From the NCBI GenBank assembly GCA_036172665.1, contig CM069877.1, positions 11,552,501-11,616,500 of the forward strand: DNA of 64,000 nt, given 5' to 3'. Below, piece by piece: positions 20,150-30,022 of this stretch. Numbering within the stretch: position 1 is the stretch's first letter; each line of letters starts with the position of its first letter. The translations under genes were made by a program, and so were the position numbers. Below the pieces are notes generated by a model. The model worked only from the letters and a program-made list of their open reading frames with translations. It was not told where the DNA came from and ran no database searches. The stretch is from Prosopocoilus inquinatus. Lineage: Eukaryota; Arthropoda; Insecta; Coleoptera; Lucanidae.

Positions 20150-21371
20150 ATACTTACCTGGCAGGTTTATGATGATTGCTGATCTATTGTCCAGATCATA
20201 CTTAAATAAAATTGTAACTGAAGATGAAACACTTTCTGAAGTGGTACATAGTCTCAATACAGAAGTTTCAATGAGTAAGAAAAGAATCATAGAATTTAAA
20301 AATGCTATCATTAATGATAATTTAAGAACGATTACTGAATATTGTGTAAAAGGTTGGCCTAAAAACAAAACTAGTTTGTTAGATGAACTTAAATCATACT
20401 GGCCTTTGAGAAATGACATAACTTTTCATAAAGGACTTCTATTTTTAGAAAATAAAATAATAGTACCAAACTGTTTAAGATTTGAAATGCTAAGATTAGC
20501 ACACAAACCGCATTTTGGCATTGAAAAAACTAAAAACAGAATTAGACAATTTTTTTATTGGCCAAATCTTAACAACGATGTAAACTATTTTATTTATCGA
20601 TGCAAAGTGTGCACAAAATATAGTAAAAATAATGTAAAAGAACCATTAATTCCCCATCAAATACCAAAATTGCCATTTGAAAAGGTAGGGATTGACATAT
20701 TTGAGTATGCTGGAAAGAATTTTATCGCTCTAATAGATTATTACTCAAAATGGTTAGAGATTATTTCAATAAATAATAAGACTGCTAAAGAAGCTGAAAG
20801 TAAACTGAAGGTAATATTTAGTACTCATGGTATTCCAAAACAAATTGTGTGTGATAACATGCCTTTTTCTAGCTATGATTTCAAACAATTTGCAAAAGCA
20901 TGGTCATTTGAAATTATTAATTCAAGCCCTCATTACCCTAAATCCAATGGCTTGGCAGAAAAAGCAGTTGGTATATCAAAATCTATTTTGAGAAAGTGTG
21001 GCGAAGAAGGGACCAGTATAAGCGCCGCGTTACTAGAATATAGAAACTTACCTATATCAGGATTAAGTGTTTCACCTTCAGAATTACTTATGTCTCGAAA
21101 ATTGCGTACATTTCTACCAATTGTAGAATCACAACTTATGCCAAAAGTTAAAGATATAGAATCTCAATTAAAATTACGTCAAACTAGACAAAAGAAATTT
21201 TACGATAAAAGTGCCATTGTTAGAGATTGTTTTCAGCTTGGTGAAAATGTAGTGGTCCAAAGAAAAAGTATTTGGGAACCGGGAGTAATTACAAAGGTGG
21301 AAGATACACCAAGGTCTTATAGATTACGTAACGAAAAAGGTAATGAATTAAGACGTAATTCTGTACATTAA
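20118..21371 (+). CDS. Mag-like gypsy pol, frameshifted remainder (RNase H end and integrase)
   Basis: 417 codons. The start is not a true initiation site: its first residues (LKYKINLEYLPGRFMMIADLLSR) continue the RNase H domain broken in the ORF ending at 20149. Then comes the integrase zinc domain (HKPHFGIEKTKNRIRQFFYW, CKVC), the core with VGIDIFEYAGKNF and HYPKSNGLAEKAV, and a C-terminal region with FQLGENVVVQ and PRSYRLRNEKG. A 60-codon ORF at 21393-21575 lies between this and the 3' LTR and has no recognised domain. Confidence 0.88.
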   Translation: MKLLKYKINLEYLPGRFMMIADLLSRSYLNKIVTEDETLSEVVHSLNTEVSMSKKRIIEFKNAIINDNLRTITEYCVKGWPKNKTSLLDELKSYWPLRNDITFHKGLLFLENKIIVPNCLRFEMLRLAHKPHFGIEKTKNRIRQFFYWPNLNNDVNYFIYRCKVCTKYSKNNVKEPLIPHQIPKLPFEKVGIDIFEYAGKNFIALIDYYSKWLEIISINNKTAKEAESKLKVIFSTHGIPKQIVCDNMPFSSYDFKQFAKAWSFEIINSSPHYPKSNGLAEKAVGISKSILRKCGEEGTSISAALLEYRNLPISGLSVSPSELLMSRKLRTFLPIVESQLMPKVKDIESQLKLRQTRQKKFYDKSAIVRDCFQLGENVVVQRKSIWEPGVITKVEDTPRSYRLRNEKGNELRRNSVH

Positions 21372-21586
21372 AAAAAAATATTTAATGAACCAATGATCTT
21401 ACATGATCATGAGGCTGATAACAATGAACAAAATAATGATGTAAATACTAAAACTGAATTATCTAACATTAACGAAAATGTAAATAGAGCGGACAATGAA
21501 TCAGTGGTGATAGTGACTAGAAGTGGAAGACAGTCAAGAAAACCTCTTAAGTTCCAAGACTATATAATGACGTAAAGAGGGGGAGA

Positions 21587-21713
21587 TGTGACATGACGAC
21601 AGAGATTGAATTGTCATTGTTTACTTGTGTATGAATTTGACAATTAAAAAGTTTTTCAAATACAAAGTCCAAGTACTCAAGATAATAGTTTAAACCCTAA
21701 TATAAACAACACA
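21587..21713 (+). repeat. Mag-like element 3' LTR
   Basis: 127 bp, same termini as the 5' LTR. It follows the polypurine tract at about 21574-21586 and is followed by the CTGAC target duplication, after which Copia 1 sequence resumes. Confidence 0.92.
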
Positions 21714-21718
21714 CTGAC

Positions 21719-22639
21719 CAAATGTACAGTTGCACCAGAATCTAAAAACCAGATTACATCTGTGTTCGTGCTCTCTCCAACAAAAGCTGAAAAGCAGATA
21801 TTTTGAGGGGTCGTTTCTGCTGTCGGTGCTACATTAGCGGTACTGTTCCCTGCATTCTTAGTTTTTGTCAAATTAACTTTACGCATATGTCCATTTTTTC
21901 CGCATCTGTAACATTTGAATGGAAATTTGCTTTTATTTCCACCTTTTGTGGATTCTGACATTTTATGAGATGTTTGCGAAGAAAATACAGAGGAGGATTG
22001 CAAATTAATCTGATTTTGTTCGCCTAAATTCTTACGTTTCATTTCCTCATCCAAGAGTCTATTTTTGACAAAACTCAGTGCTAGATGATCTACTGACAAC
22101 GTTTCAAGAGCCGTAACAACTACTTCAAATTCTGTAGGCACTGTTAATAGCAAGTTACAGACAACATCTATTTCCTCCAAATTAGCTCCAGTTGCACGCA
22201 ATTCTCGAATTAATTTATCAAACTTCAAAAAGTGATCACCTAAGGTGTCATTTTTAATGTCAAATTTCATTGTCAGAAGTGTTTTGCGTAATAATAATTG
22301 ATTTGCCATACCTTTTCGCTCAAATGTAGCCGCAAGAGAAGACCAAAGATGATAGGCTGTCTCTTTGTCTTTGGCATATTCCAAATGGCTATCGGATATT
22401 CTTTGAATAATTTGGGACATGCACTTACGATCAAGCTTCCGCAAGTTATTCTTCGTTTTTGGCTTTTTGCTGAGCTGTATCCGTTGCGACTATTTCCACC
22501 ATTTCCGTAAACGGCTTCTTGACAAAATTCAACAAATCCAATTCATCAAGTCGAAAATCTCGATTCGAAATTTCCAGTTGTTGAAATTTGTCCCGTCAAA
22601 CAATGGAATGCGGCGATATTTTTCTAATTCCGCTGTCAT
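21719..22639 (-). pseudogene. Copia 1 gag-protease remnant
   Basis: On the minus strand gag starts near 22639 with MTAELEKYRRIPLFDGTNF and the typical NNWKFRIEIF of copia Gag, then hits a stop near 22530. It continues as a 255-codon open stretch (21677-22444; the last part lies in the nested element) with the zinc knuckle CYRCGKNGHMR and the protease motif WFLDSGATVHLV. It is interrupted by the Mag-like insertion. Confidence 0.85.
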
Positions 22640-22702
22640 GCTCAATCAATTTATCATGAAGCCCACAAGACCAGTTTTCTTAATCTTGCACTTTGTTCCA
22701 AT

Positions 22703-22716
22703 CTGGGCCCATAACC
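22703..22716 (-). other. Copia 1 primer binding site (initiator tRNA-Met half-tRNA type)
   Basis: CTGGGCCCATAACC on the + strand equals the anticodon stem-loop of eukaryotic initiator tRNA-Met (anticodon CAU), so the minus-strand RNA can pair with the tRNA fragment. It directly abuts the 5' LTR. It is not a tRNA gene. Confidence 0.85.
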
Positions 22717-22895
22717 TGTTCAAATTCTCTGTTCGCAGTAAAGCCTCCAAATTGCTTCAGATTCGTTTAATTTAACTTTAAAGTGCAAAATATAAAACTG
22801 ACGGAAATATTTTTATTTCAACTTCTTTTTTTTACCAACATTCATATGTATGGTTACCAATTTAATTAGGCGTAATTATATTGCATATACTAACA
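22717..22895 (-). repeat. Copia 1 right (5') LTR
   Basis: 179 bp, TGTTCAAATTC to ACTAACA on the + strand, followed by target duplication CGTTC. Confidence 0.9.
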
Positions 22896-22900
22896 CGTTC

Positions 22901-23243
22901 AAGTTCTATCTAGTCTCGAGGTGCACCAATTTTAGTTTCCATTATTTATAGTTTTGAATCATCACAGAATACAGCTATATTCTATTTCTGTACTGTCGCA
23001 GCGAAAAAAAAAAAAAAAAAAGTGGACATATTTTTTTGACGTGAATTTAATAATGCTAAATGGCTGGGTTGCTATAATTTCGAACAGACACTACGGAGGA
23101 CAGACAATAATCAAAATTATTAATAAAGGTCATTTATTTCATTTCGAAGACTCATATTAATTGCATAAGACATAAGAAGGCAAAACTGGAAAATGGATTT
23201 ATACTTAAAAGAAAAAAAATTAATTTGTCAGTTATCACTAAGG
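22901..23243. repeat. 3' flank of IDS unit 2
   Basis: Aligned with 37343-37679 (nearly identical) and with 12025-12260 and 40208-40522. A poly-A run (about 18 A) near 23004 differs in length between copies. No gene. Confidence 0.8.
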
Positions 23244-23352
23244 GACGGAATTATATATTTTGTTCGGTTTATTTCGAACGAAGCGGCAACACGTCGCTGC
23301 AGAATTATACGTTTGCCGCCTCGCTTGTATTTAATCGAACAAAATATATAAA
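23244..23352. mobile_element. Palindromic MITE 3' of IDS copy 2
   Basis: Orthologous to the element at 12261-12370, with the same arms and the same AATAAA on the gene strand. Its presence in every unit shows it inserted before the array was duplicated. Confidence 0.75.
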
Positions 23353-23373
23353 TCACCACAAAAACTGCGCTGT

Positions 23374-24561
23374 CTAAGCAACTCTTTTGTACAAGGTATT
23401 CAAAATCTTGAAAAATAACTCATGTGGAAGACCTTTGGAAATCTGCTCAATACGAGTTCGTATAAGATTCAAGGTTTCTTCCTCGTAAATTGCGTAAACC
23501 CTGGGTAGACCTAGTTCCTCGTACAAATTCTTGACGGCCCTGATGGAATCATGCTCAGGTTTGCCATAATTTGCTCTGAGGATCTCCTTTTGTGCTGGCG
23601 TTGCTCTTTGTAAAGCAGTGACCACCAACCACGAACATTTGCCTTCCTGAATGTCCGTACCGATTACAGCAGGGTCACCAAAACAATCCAAAAAATCATC
23701 TTGGATTTGGAACAAATGGCCCATCTTCAACCAAATTGTTTTGGCCTGCTTGTGCACTTCTGCGTCAAATTTGTTGGCCAAGTGCATGCCCAAAGCTACT
23801 GGTAGTTGAAAACTGTAATATACTGCTTTATATTTGGCAAGGGAGGCGTACCTGCTCATCGTAAAGGTGTCCAAATTATGTTTGCCATGATATTGTGTGA
23901 TGGAATCCAAAGTTTGTCCCATGGCAGTTTTCAGGGTTACCTCGTGAAATAATTCCAAGCAGGGAATATAAATGGACGAATTTGAAAAATGTCGCTTTAA
24001 AATCGAATATATTCCACATTCGATTAAAATGCTGTCGTTTATGGCGGACAAACCGACACCTTCTTGCTTGTACCAACAAGGGGCACCTCTGCGTGTTTCT
24101 GACGAATCCATTACATCATCAACTACTAAAACGGATGCCTGCAGCATTTCAACACACCAGCCCATGATGTTTGCAAGTTTTATGTTCTCTGGCGTTAGTT
24201 TGTTTGGATCTTCCAGCATTTTATAGGTCGCCACAACGGTTAAACCTCTGTTTTTCTTGCCTTTTGGTACGTTGTATTGTAACACCTTCTGGTACCATTT
24301 AGTGATTTCAGGTATATCCGCGCGCCTTCCTGCTTCTGTTATTAAATCACGCACGACGTCGGGGAAGACGGTCATGAACTCACGGGATTCTTCTTTGGAA
24401 GTTAAAACACCCGCAGATACTTCACGCTGTACAGTAGATATTACCCTCGTACAGTTTTCATAATTCAGGCGATTTATACATTTCCTGTACATCCCGGAAT
24501 TCGTAAGTGACGCTTTTCTTATTTGCTCGCCGAGGTTTTTTAACGAGCACATCCTAAACAT
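23374..24561 (-). CDS. Isoprenyl diphosphate synthase, copy 2
   Basis: 395 aa, intronless. I see about six differences from copy 1: SSIY for SPIY, TLDS for TLES, GKPE for GKPQ, YAIYEEETL for YTIYEEEIL, and RTRIE for RTGIE. Both Asp-rich motifs (DDVMD, DDFLD), the RRG and KCSWLVV elements and the basic N terminus are identical. Position -5 is Ser, as in copy 1. The changes cluster in the last third and leave the active site untouched, so it is probably a functional duplicate. Confidence 0.93.
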   Translation of the reverse strand: MFRMCSLKNLGEQIRKASLTNSGMYRKCINRLNYENCTRVISTVQREVSAGVLTSKEESREFMTVFPDVVRDLITEAGRRADIPEITKWYQKVLQYNVPKGKKNRGLTVVATYKMLEDPNKLTPENIKLANIMGWCVEMLQASVLVVDDVMDSSETRRGAPCWYKQEGVGLSAINDSILIECGIYSILKRHFSNSSIYIPCLELFHEVTLKTAMGQTLDSITQYHGKHNLDTFTMSRYASLAKYKAVYYSFQLPVALGMHLANKFDAEVHKQAKTIWLKMGHLFQIQDDFLDCFGDPAVIGTDIQEGKCSWLVVTALQRATPAQKEILRANYGKPEHDSIRAVKNLYEELGLPRVYAIYEEETLNLIRTRIEQISKGLPHELFFKILNTLYKRVA

Positions 24562-25184
24562 GCTTACAGAAACAATACGAGGAAGTTACTAACTAAACCA
24601 TGACTCCAAAAAAAAAGCGTAAGGAGATGTTTAAAGTGCCCAAAAGGAAACGCGCATAAATTAATAATAATATATACTTTAACCTTTGGGACGATCGGGT
24701 GACATGTGTCACTTTTAGTGACCTCTACGGTTTCAGTAAATATTTCGAAAAGAATTCTTGTTTGAATTCGTGTCTGCGTTTTCTTGCGTTTTAATGTTAA
24801 CTGGTGATTTATTTGAAAAAAAAAAATTGCATACAGGGTCTCCCAAGTTGAGTCGCCTAATAAAAGTTGTCGGGGGAAAAACACGTAATTACAAGCATTC
24901 TGAAAATTAAAGAGGAAGTGACGTTTCAGACTAAAATATTTTTACTTTCATATCACTTCCGGTTGTACCAGAAGTAGTCGACATTGACTTTGTTATTTTA
25001 AATGAAACACTACACTTTTCATTTCAAATTCTGATTCTACACGTTATTCCAAGCAAAAGTTGTTAAGACTTCTCCCCTGTACTTACCTAAATGTAACAGT
25101 TTTTGAGATATCTTCGAATTTCTGAAAGAAAAAAAAAATACTTCGGTGAATAGTAAAGAATTTTCCCATAAGTTGTTATCGTTC
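24562..25184. repeat. 5' flank of IDS unit 2
   Basis: Near-identical to 13579-14199 and 38998-39619, ending in the CGTTC target site (25180-25184) of the Copia insertion. Confidence 0.8.
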
Positions 25185-25474
25185 TGTTCAAATTCTCTGT
25201 TCGCAGTAAAGCCGCCTCCAAATTATTTCAGATTCGTTTAATTTGACTTTAAAGTGCAAAATATAAAACTGACGGAAATATTTTTAAACATATAAAATAG
25301 CGACATCTTACTATCGCTTTTTGACCTAACATTGCAGTAGGATAGACAAATTGAAGCGGGATTTGCTCCTAATGAGTCCCCCATGCAAGGCGGCCATGCT
25401 TGCTGTCAAAGCATAATGAAAGATTTTAGAAAAAATTTGTGCAAATCGTTTTTGATTGCAGTGAGAACCTCGAG

Positions 25475-25528
25475 CAGCCTCTGGACAGCTGTTTCAGCCC
25501 TGCTTGGGGCTTCTTCAGCAGAAACGTA
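25475..25528 (-). ncRNA. Hammerhead ribozyme motif C
   Basis: On the minus strand: stem I strand CGTTTCTG, core CTGAAGA (25518-25512), stem II AGCCC/GGGCT with loop CAAGCA, GAAA (25495-25492), palindromic stem III ACAGCTGT, predicted cleavage after GUC between 25484 and 25483, then CAGAGGC closing stem I with seven pairs (two wobbles). All core nucleotides match the hammerhead consensus CUGANGA...GAAA...NUH. Confidence 0.72.
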
Positions 25529-25696
25529 GCTCGACATTCCCACTGCAGACCAAAAACGACTTGCCCAATTTATTCGCAAATGCGATGTAAGAATGATGAA
25601 CATATAAAATAGCGACATCTTACTATCGCTTTTTGACCTAACATTGCAGTAGGATAGACAAATTGAAGCGGGATTTGCTCCTAATGAGTCGAGCTA

Positions 25697-25747
25697 CGTT
25701 TCTGCTGAAGAAGCCCCAAGCAGGGCTGAAACAGCTGTCCAGAGGCT
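25697..25747 (+). ncRNA. Hammerhead ribozyme motif D
   Basis: Same design as motif C on the opposite strand: CTGAAGA at 25705-25711, GAAA at 25728-25731, stem III ACAGCTGT, predicted cleavage after GUC at 25739, and stem I GTTTCTG with CAGAGGC. It is the best candidate for activity together with motif C. Confidence 0.72.
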
Positions 25748-25902
25748 GCTCGAGGTTCTCACTGCAATCAAAAACGATTTGCACAAATTTTTTCGGAAAT
25801 ATTTTTATTTCAACTTCTTTTTTTTTTAATCAACATTTGTATGTATGGTTACCAATTTAATTAGGCGTTATTTAATTGCGTATATTAAAACCCCTCCTCA
25901 AT

Positions 25903-28874
25903 TTAATAACCATACATAAAATTAATGTTTACGGAAACAATAAAAATTATTGAAAAATGTCTGTCGAGTTCCAACTGCAGGCGTAGTTTTTCAAATTGAC
26001 ATCTTGGCAAACCTTTCGTCAGGATGTCCGCTATTTGATCTTCAGTCTTGACATATTGGACGATTAAGATCTTCTTAGCATAGAGATCTCGAATGAAATT
26101 ATATTTGATTTCAATATGTTTGAGACGCTTGTGTTCCCAACGCTGAAGTACGTTAATGCAAGCTTGATTGTCTTCAAACATCTTTACTGGCAGATGGACG
26201 AGTTCGTCGAGTAGATTTTTTATCCACAATAGTTCAGTAGCGGCCACTGCCAAAGCAATATACTCTGCTTCGGTAGAAGATAAAGCAACACTCGTTTGTC
26301 GTTTCGTAGACCAACAAACTGTGTTTCCAAAAACTTTCAATAAATATCCGGATGTAGATTTTCTATCTTCTTCACTTCCCCAATTTGCATCGGCGTAACC
26401 CACCAAGCTATCTTCTTGCATTTGTCGATAAACGAGTCCTAGGTCCAATGTTCCCTTAATATACCTTAGAATTCTCTTCAAACCTTTCCATTCAACTTGC
26501 GTCCAATTATTTTGAAACCTGCTGTAATAATTGATAGCTGCGCTAATATCTGGTCGGGTTGTTACCATGGCATACATAAGACAACCTATCAACTCTCGAT
26601 AGGGTTGATCCAAATTTTCATTTTCATTTTCTGACGTTCTTCCTGCTTCAGGCTTAGTTTCTATAGGTGTAGAGCTTGGTTTACATTCTTCCATGTTAAA
26701 CCTTTTCAGCAAATTTTGGAGATAAATAGGCTGACTGAGAAATATCTCATTTTCTTTTCTGCAGATGTTAATTCCCAAAAATGATTTTGGTTCCCCTAAA
26801 TCTTTCATTGGAAATTTTCTCTTTAGTTGCGTTTTAACTTCTTCGATTTTATCTTTGTCATGTCCTATTAGCAATATGTCATCGACGTACACTAACAGGT
26901 AAACTTTCGTATTTCCAGACTTATAAATGTATAAACATTTATCAATGTCCGATTGAAGCAATCCAATTTCCTTTGTGTAAGTATCAAATACTTCATTCCA
27001 AGCTCTTGGTGCTTGTTTTAACCCATATAACGTTCTATTTAATTTTCTTTCGTTCTATTTAAATTTCTTCTTTCAAAGTTCCGTGAAGAAGGAAGCATTT
27101 TTCACATCCATTTACTGTAATTGCAAATTTTCTTTGGCAGTTAGCGACAGTAATGTTCTAAGTGTGGTCAGACGTGCAACAGGAGCATAAGTTTCTTCAA
27201 AATCATATCCTTTCCGCTGGCTACAACCTTTTATCACTAATCTTGCTTTAAATTTTTCTATAATACATTCCCCGCTTCATCTCTTTTTAATTTAAAAATC
27301 CATTTATTATTTATAAATTTCCTTCCAGGTGGTAAAGTAGTTAAAGTACAAGTTTTATTTTCTTCGAGAGCCTTTAATTCTTCTTTGACTGCTCTTTTCC
27401 ACTCTATTTTTTCGCTTCTCATTTCAATGTCTTCAAAGCTTTCCGGTACATCATCTACGAACGTTTCAGCATTCAGAGCCAATATAGCATAATCTTCCAA
27501 ATATTCTGGCCTTCTTCGATTTCTGCCACTACGTCGAACACTTTCTTTGTTTTCTTTCGTGAAAAATTCTTAAGCTTCTTTGTTCATTCCTTCCAGTTTA
27601 TTATCTGTTGCATATTTTTCTTTCTGCTTTGTCTCTGTAGACAATTCTTCTTTACTAAATTTTTTCTCCAGAAAAATTACATTCTTTCCGAAAAGAATTT
27701 TCTTTTCTTCCGGACACCAAAGTTTGTATCCATTGGGACAATATCCTACAAGATAACATAACTTAGACTTCGAATCAAATTTAGTTTTTTTGAGTTCCTT
27801 GGGGATTAGTAGATACGCTACACAGCCGAAAACACGAAGTTTCTTCAAATTAGGTTTCTGTTCATACCATAAAGCAGCTGGTAGCTGGTCCATTCAATGC
27901 TGAAGTTGGACTTCTATTTATCAGATATGTAGCCGTTACGACCAGAAACTCTTTCCCAGCTTGCAGCCTAGAATCATACAACGAGCTCTTTCAAGAATAG
28001 ATCTGTTCATGGGCTCAGCTACCCCATTTTGCTGCGGTGTGTATCTAATTGTAAATTCAAATTTTATTCCTTCATTCTCAAAATATTCCCCTTATTTCAT
28101 TAGAAATATATTCCCGCCCATTATCACATCGAAATCTTGATATTTTTAAATTAAATTGAGCTGTAGCAGTTTGAGAAAAAAGTTTAAAATATCTTAAAAC
28201 TTCTGTTTTATCGTTTAACGTAAAAGTAGAAGTAAAATGCATAAAATCATCCATAAAGGTTAGCACGTATTTTTTGATATCGTATGAGGTGGGACCAATA
28301 GGACCAATTAAATCGCTATGAATTAGCTCAAGAGGTCTTTTCGAACGTATTTGTGATCTTTTGTAGGGTAATTGTGTCTGCTTACCTTCCATTGCAATCA
28401 GTACATACTTTTGGCAATTGTTTTGCAATAGCTGTACTCATTCCATCGACTTGTGTCTTGAGCCTTGTAGTTTACATGCCCCAATCTATAATGCCACAAT
28501 TTCGCATTGCCTGTTATGCTTGAACTGAGTAAAGCCGTTTCTTGAGAAAACTTCAAAGCATAAAGTTGTGCGTTATTCCTTTGTGCTATAGCGACGACTT
28601 TATTTGCGTCTTTAATAATTCCTTTTCCGTCTTCAAAAATCACTCGAAGACCATTCATCTGTAATTTCCTAACCGAGAGTAAATTATACTGTAATTCAGG
28701 TACTAGTAGAAATTTTTTTATTGTAATAAATGTTGTTTTTCCATTAACAATGCTTGTAACATTTATTTCTCCCATTATTTTGGTTTCCAGAAATACTCCG
28801 GTTTTAGCAACTCTGATTTTTAACGGATTTTGTAAAATTTTTGTATTTTCCAGTCGAACATTCTTGCTGACCAA
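25903..28874 (-). pseudogene. Copia 2 pol remnant
   Basis: Same broken segments as Copia 1, in the same order and with the same break points: 25903-26961 (RT YVDDILLIG and RNase H), 27258-27500, 27570-27893, 28078-28428 (integrase core) and 28398-28874 (pre-integrase LWHYRLGHVN). The join that the Mag-like element interrupts in Copia 1 is continuous here. Confidence 0.9.
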
Positions 28875-29806
28875 ATGTTCAGTTGCACCAGAATCTAAAA
28901 ACCAGATTATATCTGTGTTCGTGCTCTCTCCAACAAAAGCTGAAAAGCAAACATTTTGAGGGATCGTTTCTGCTGTTGATGCTACATTAGCTGTACTGTT
29001 CCTCTACCTGCATTCTTGGTTTTTGTCAAATTAACTTTACATTATGAACGCATATGTCCATTTTTTCCGCATCTGTAACATTTGAATGGAAATTTGCTTT
29101 TATTTCCACCTTTTGTGGATCCTTAGATTTTATGAGATGTTTGCGAAGAAAATACAGAGGAGGATTGCAAATTAATCTGATTTTGTTCGCCTAAATTCTT
29201 ACGTTTCATTTCCTCATCCAACAGTTTATTTTTGACAAAACTCAGTGTTGGATAATCTACTGCCAACGTTTCAAGAGCCGTAACAACTACTTCAAATTCT
29301 GCAGGCACTGTTAATAGCAAGTTACAGACAACATCTATTTCCTCCAAATTAGCTCCAGTTGCACGCAATTCTCGAATTAATTTATCAAACTTCAAAAAGT
29401 GATCACCTAAGGTGTCATTTTTAATGTCAAATTTCATTGTCAGAAGTGTTTTGCGTAATAATAATTGATTTGCCATACCTTTTCGCTCAAATGTAGCCGC
29501 AAGAGAAGACCAAAGATGATAGGCTGTCTCTTTGTCTTTGGCATATTCCAAATGGCTATCGGATATTCTTTGAATAATTTGGGACATGCACTTACGATCA
29601 AGCTTCCGCAAGTTATTCTTCGTTTTTGGCTTTTTGCTGAGCTGTATCCGTTGCGACTATTTCCACCATTTCCGTAAACGGCTTCTTGACAAAATTCAAC
29701 AAATCCAATTCATCAAGTCGAAAATCTCGATTCGAAATTTCCAGTTGTTGAAATTTGTCCCGTCAAACAATGGAATGCGGCGATATTTTTCTAATTCCGC
29801 TGTCAT
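28875..29806 (-). pseudogene. Copia 2 gag-protease remnant
   Basis: Gag starts near 29806 (MTAELEKYRR) and breaks as in Copia 1. The 162-codon stretch 29123-29611 carries DSHLEYAKDKETAYHLWSSL, typical of copia Gag. The zinc-knuckle region near 29050-29100 has extra frame damage compared with Copia 1 (small insertion near 29036). Confidence 0.85.
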
Positions 29807-29869
29807 GCTCAATCAATTTATCATGAAGCCCACAAGACCAGTTTTCTTAATCTTGCACTTTGTTCCAAT

Positions 29870-29883
29870 CTGGGCCCATAACC
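29870..29883 (-). other. Copia 2 primer binding site
   Basis: CTGGGCCCATAACC, identical to that of Copia 1 and directly next to the 5' LTR (from 29884). Confidence 0.85.
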
Positions 29884-30022
29884 TGTTCAAATTCTCTGTT
29901 CGCAGTAAAGCCTCTAAATTGCTTCAGATTCGTTTAATTTGACTTTAAAGTGCAAAATATAAAACTGACGGAAATATTTTTATTTCAACTTCTTTTTTTT
30001 ACCAACATTCATATGTATGGTT

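Larger units (their letters stand above)
17365..21713 (+). mobile_element. Mag-like Ty3/gypsy retrotransposon nested in Copia 1
   Basis: This 4349-bp element has two 127-bp LTRs (17365-17491 and 21587-21713) starting TGTGACATGAC and ending AACACA, with three differences seen between them. The target duplication CTGAC is at 17360-17364 and 21714-21718, inside the Copia protease/integrase region. A primer site TGGTGTCAGGTGTGG follows the 5' LTR and resembles the tRNA-Leu 3' end complement. A polypurine tract AAAGAGGGGGAGA precedes the 3' LTR. Very short LTRs and the form of the gag zinc knuckle suggest the Mag clade. Confidence 0.93.
14200..22895 (-). mobile_element. Copia LTR retrotransposon 1 (interrupted by a gypsy element)
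   Basis: The LTRs are 14200-14383 (184 bp) and 22717-22895 (179 bp). The target duplication CGTTC lies at 14195-14199 and 22896-22900. The element reads on the minus strand, so the right LTR is the 5' LTR. Directly inside it is the primer site GGTTATGGGCCCAG (minus), complementary to the anticodon stem-loop of initiator tRNA-Met, the half-tRNA primer typical of copia. A GA-rich polypurine tract precedes the left LTR (TGAGGAGGGG on the minus strand). Domain order on the minus strand is gag, protease, integrase, RT, RNase H, hence Ty1/copia. All ORFs are broken. The left LTR ends AAAA where the others end AACA. Confidence 0.92.
25287..25793. mobile_element. 507-bp PLE-like insert with direct repeats and two hammerheads
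   Basis: It is flanked by a 14-bp target duplication, CGGAAATATTTTTA (25273-25286 and 25794-25807), inside a Copia LTR. A segment of about 90 bp starting AACATATAAAATAGCGACATC and ending GCTCCTAATGAGTC occurs twice (25287 and 25600). Ribozyme cores and CCTCGAGCAGCCTCTG arms lie in opposite orientations. A long target duplication and mixed tandem/inverted repeats argue for target-primed reverse transcription of a Penelope-like or retrozyme-like RNA, not a cut-and-paste transposon. No protein is encoded. Confidence 0.8.

Noticed and set aside
22703..22716. Initiator tRNA-Met-like sequence as a tRNA gene fragment
   Set aside because: Only 14 nt match, exactly where a copia primer binding site belongs; no tRNA fold around it.
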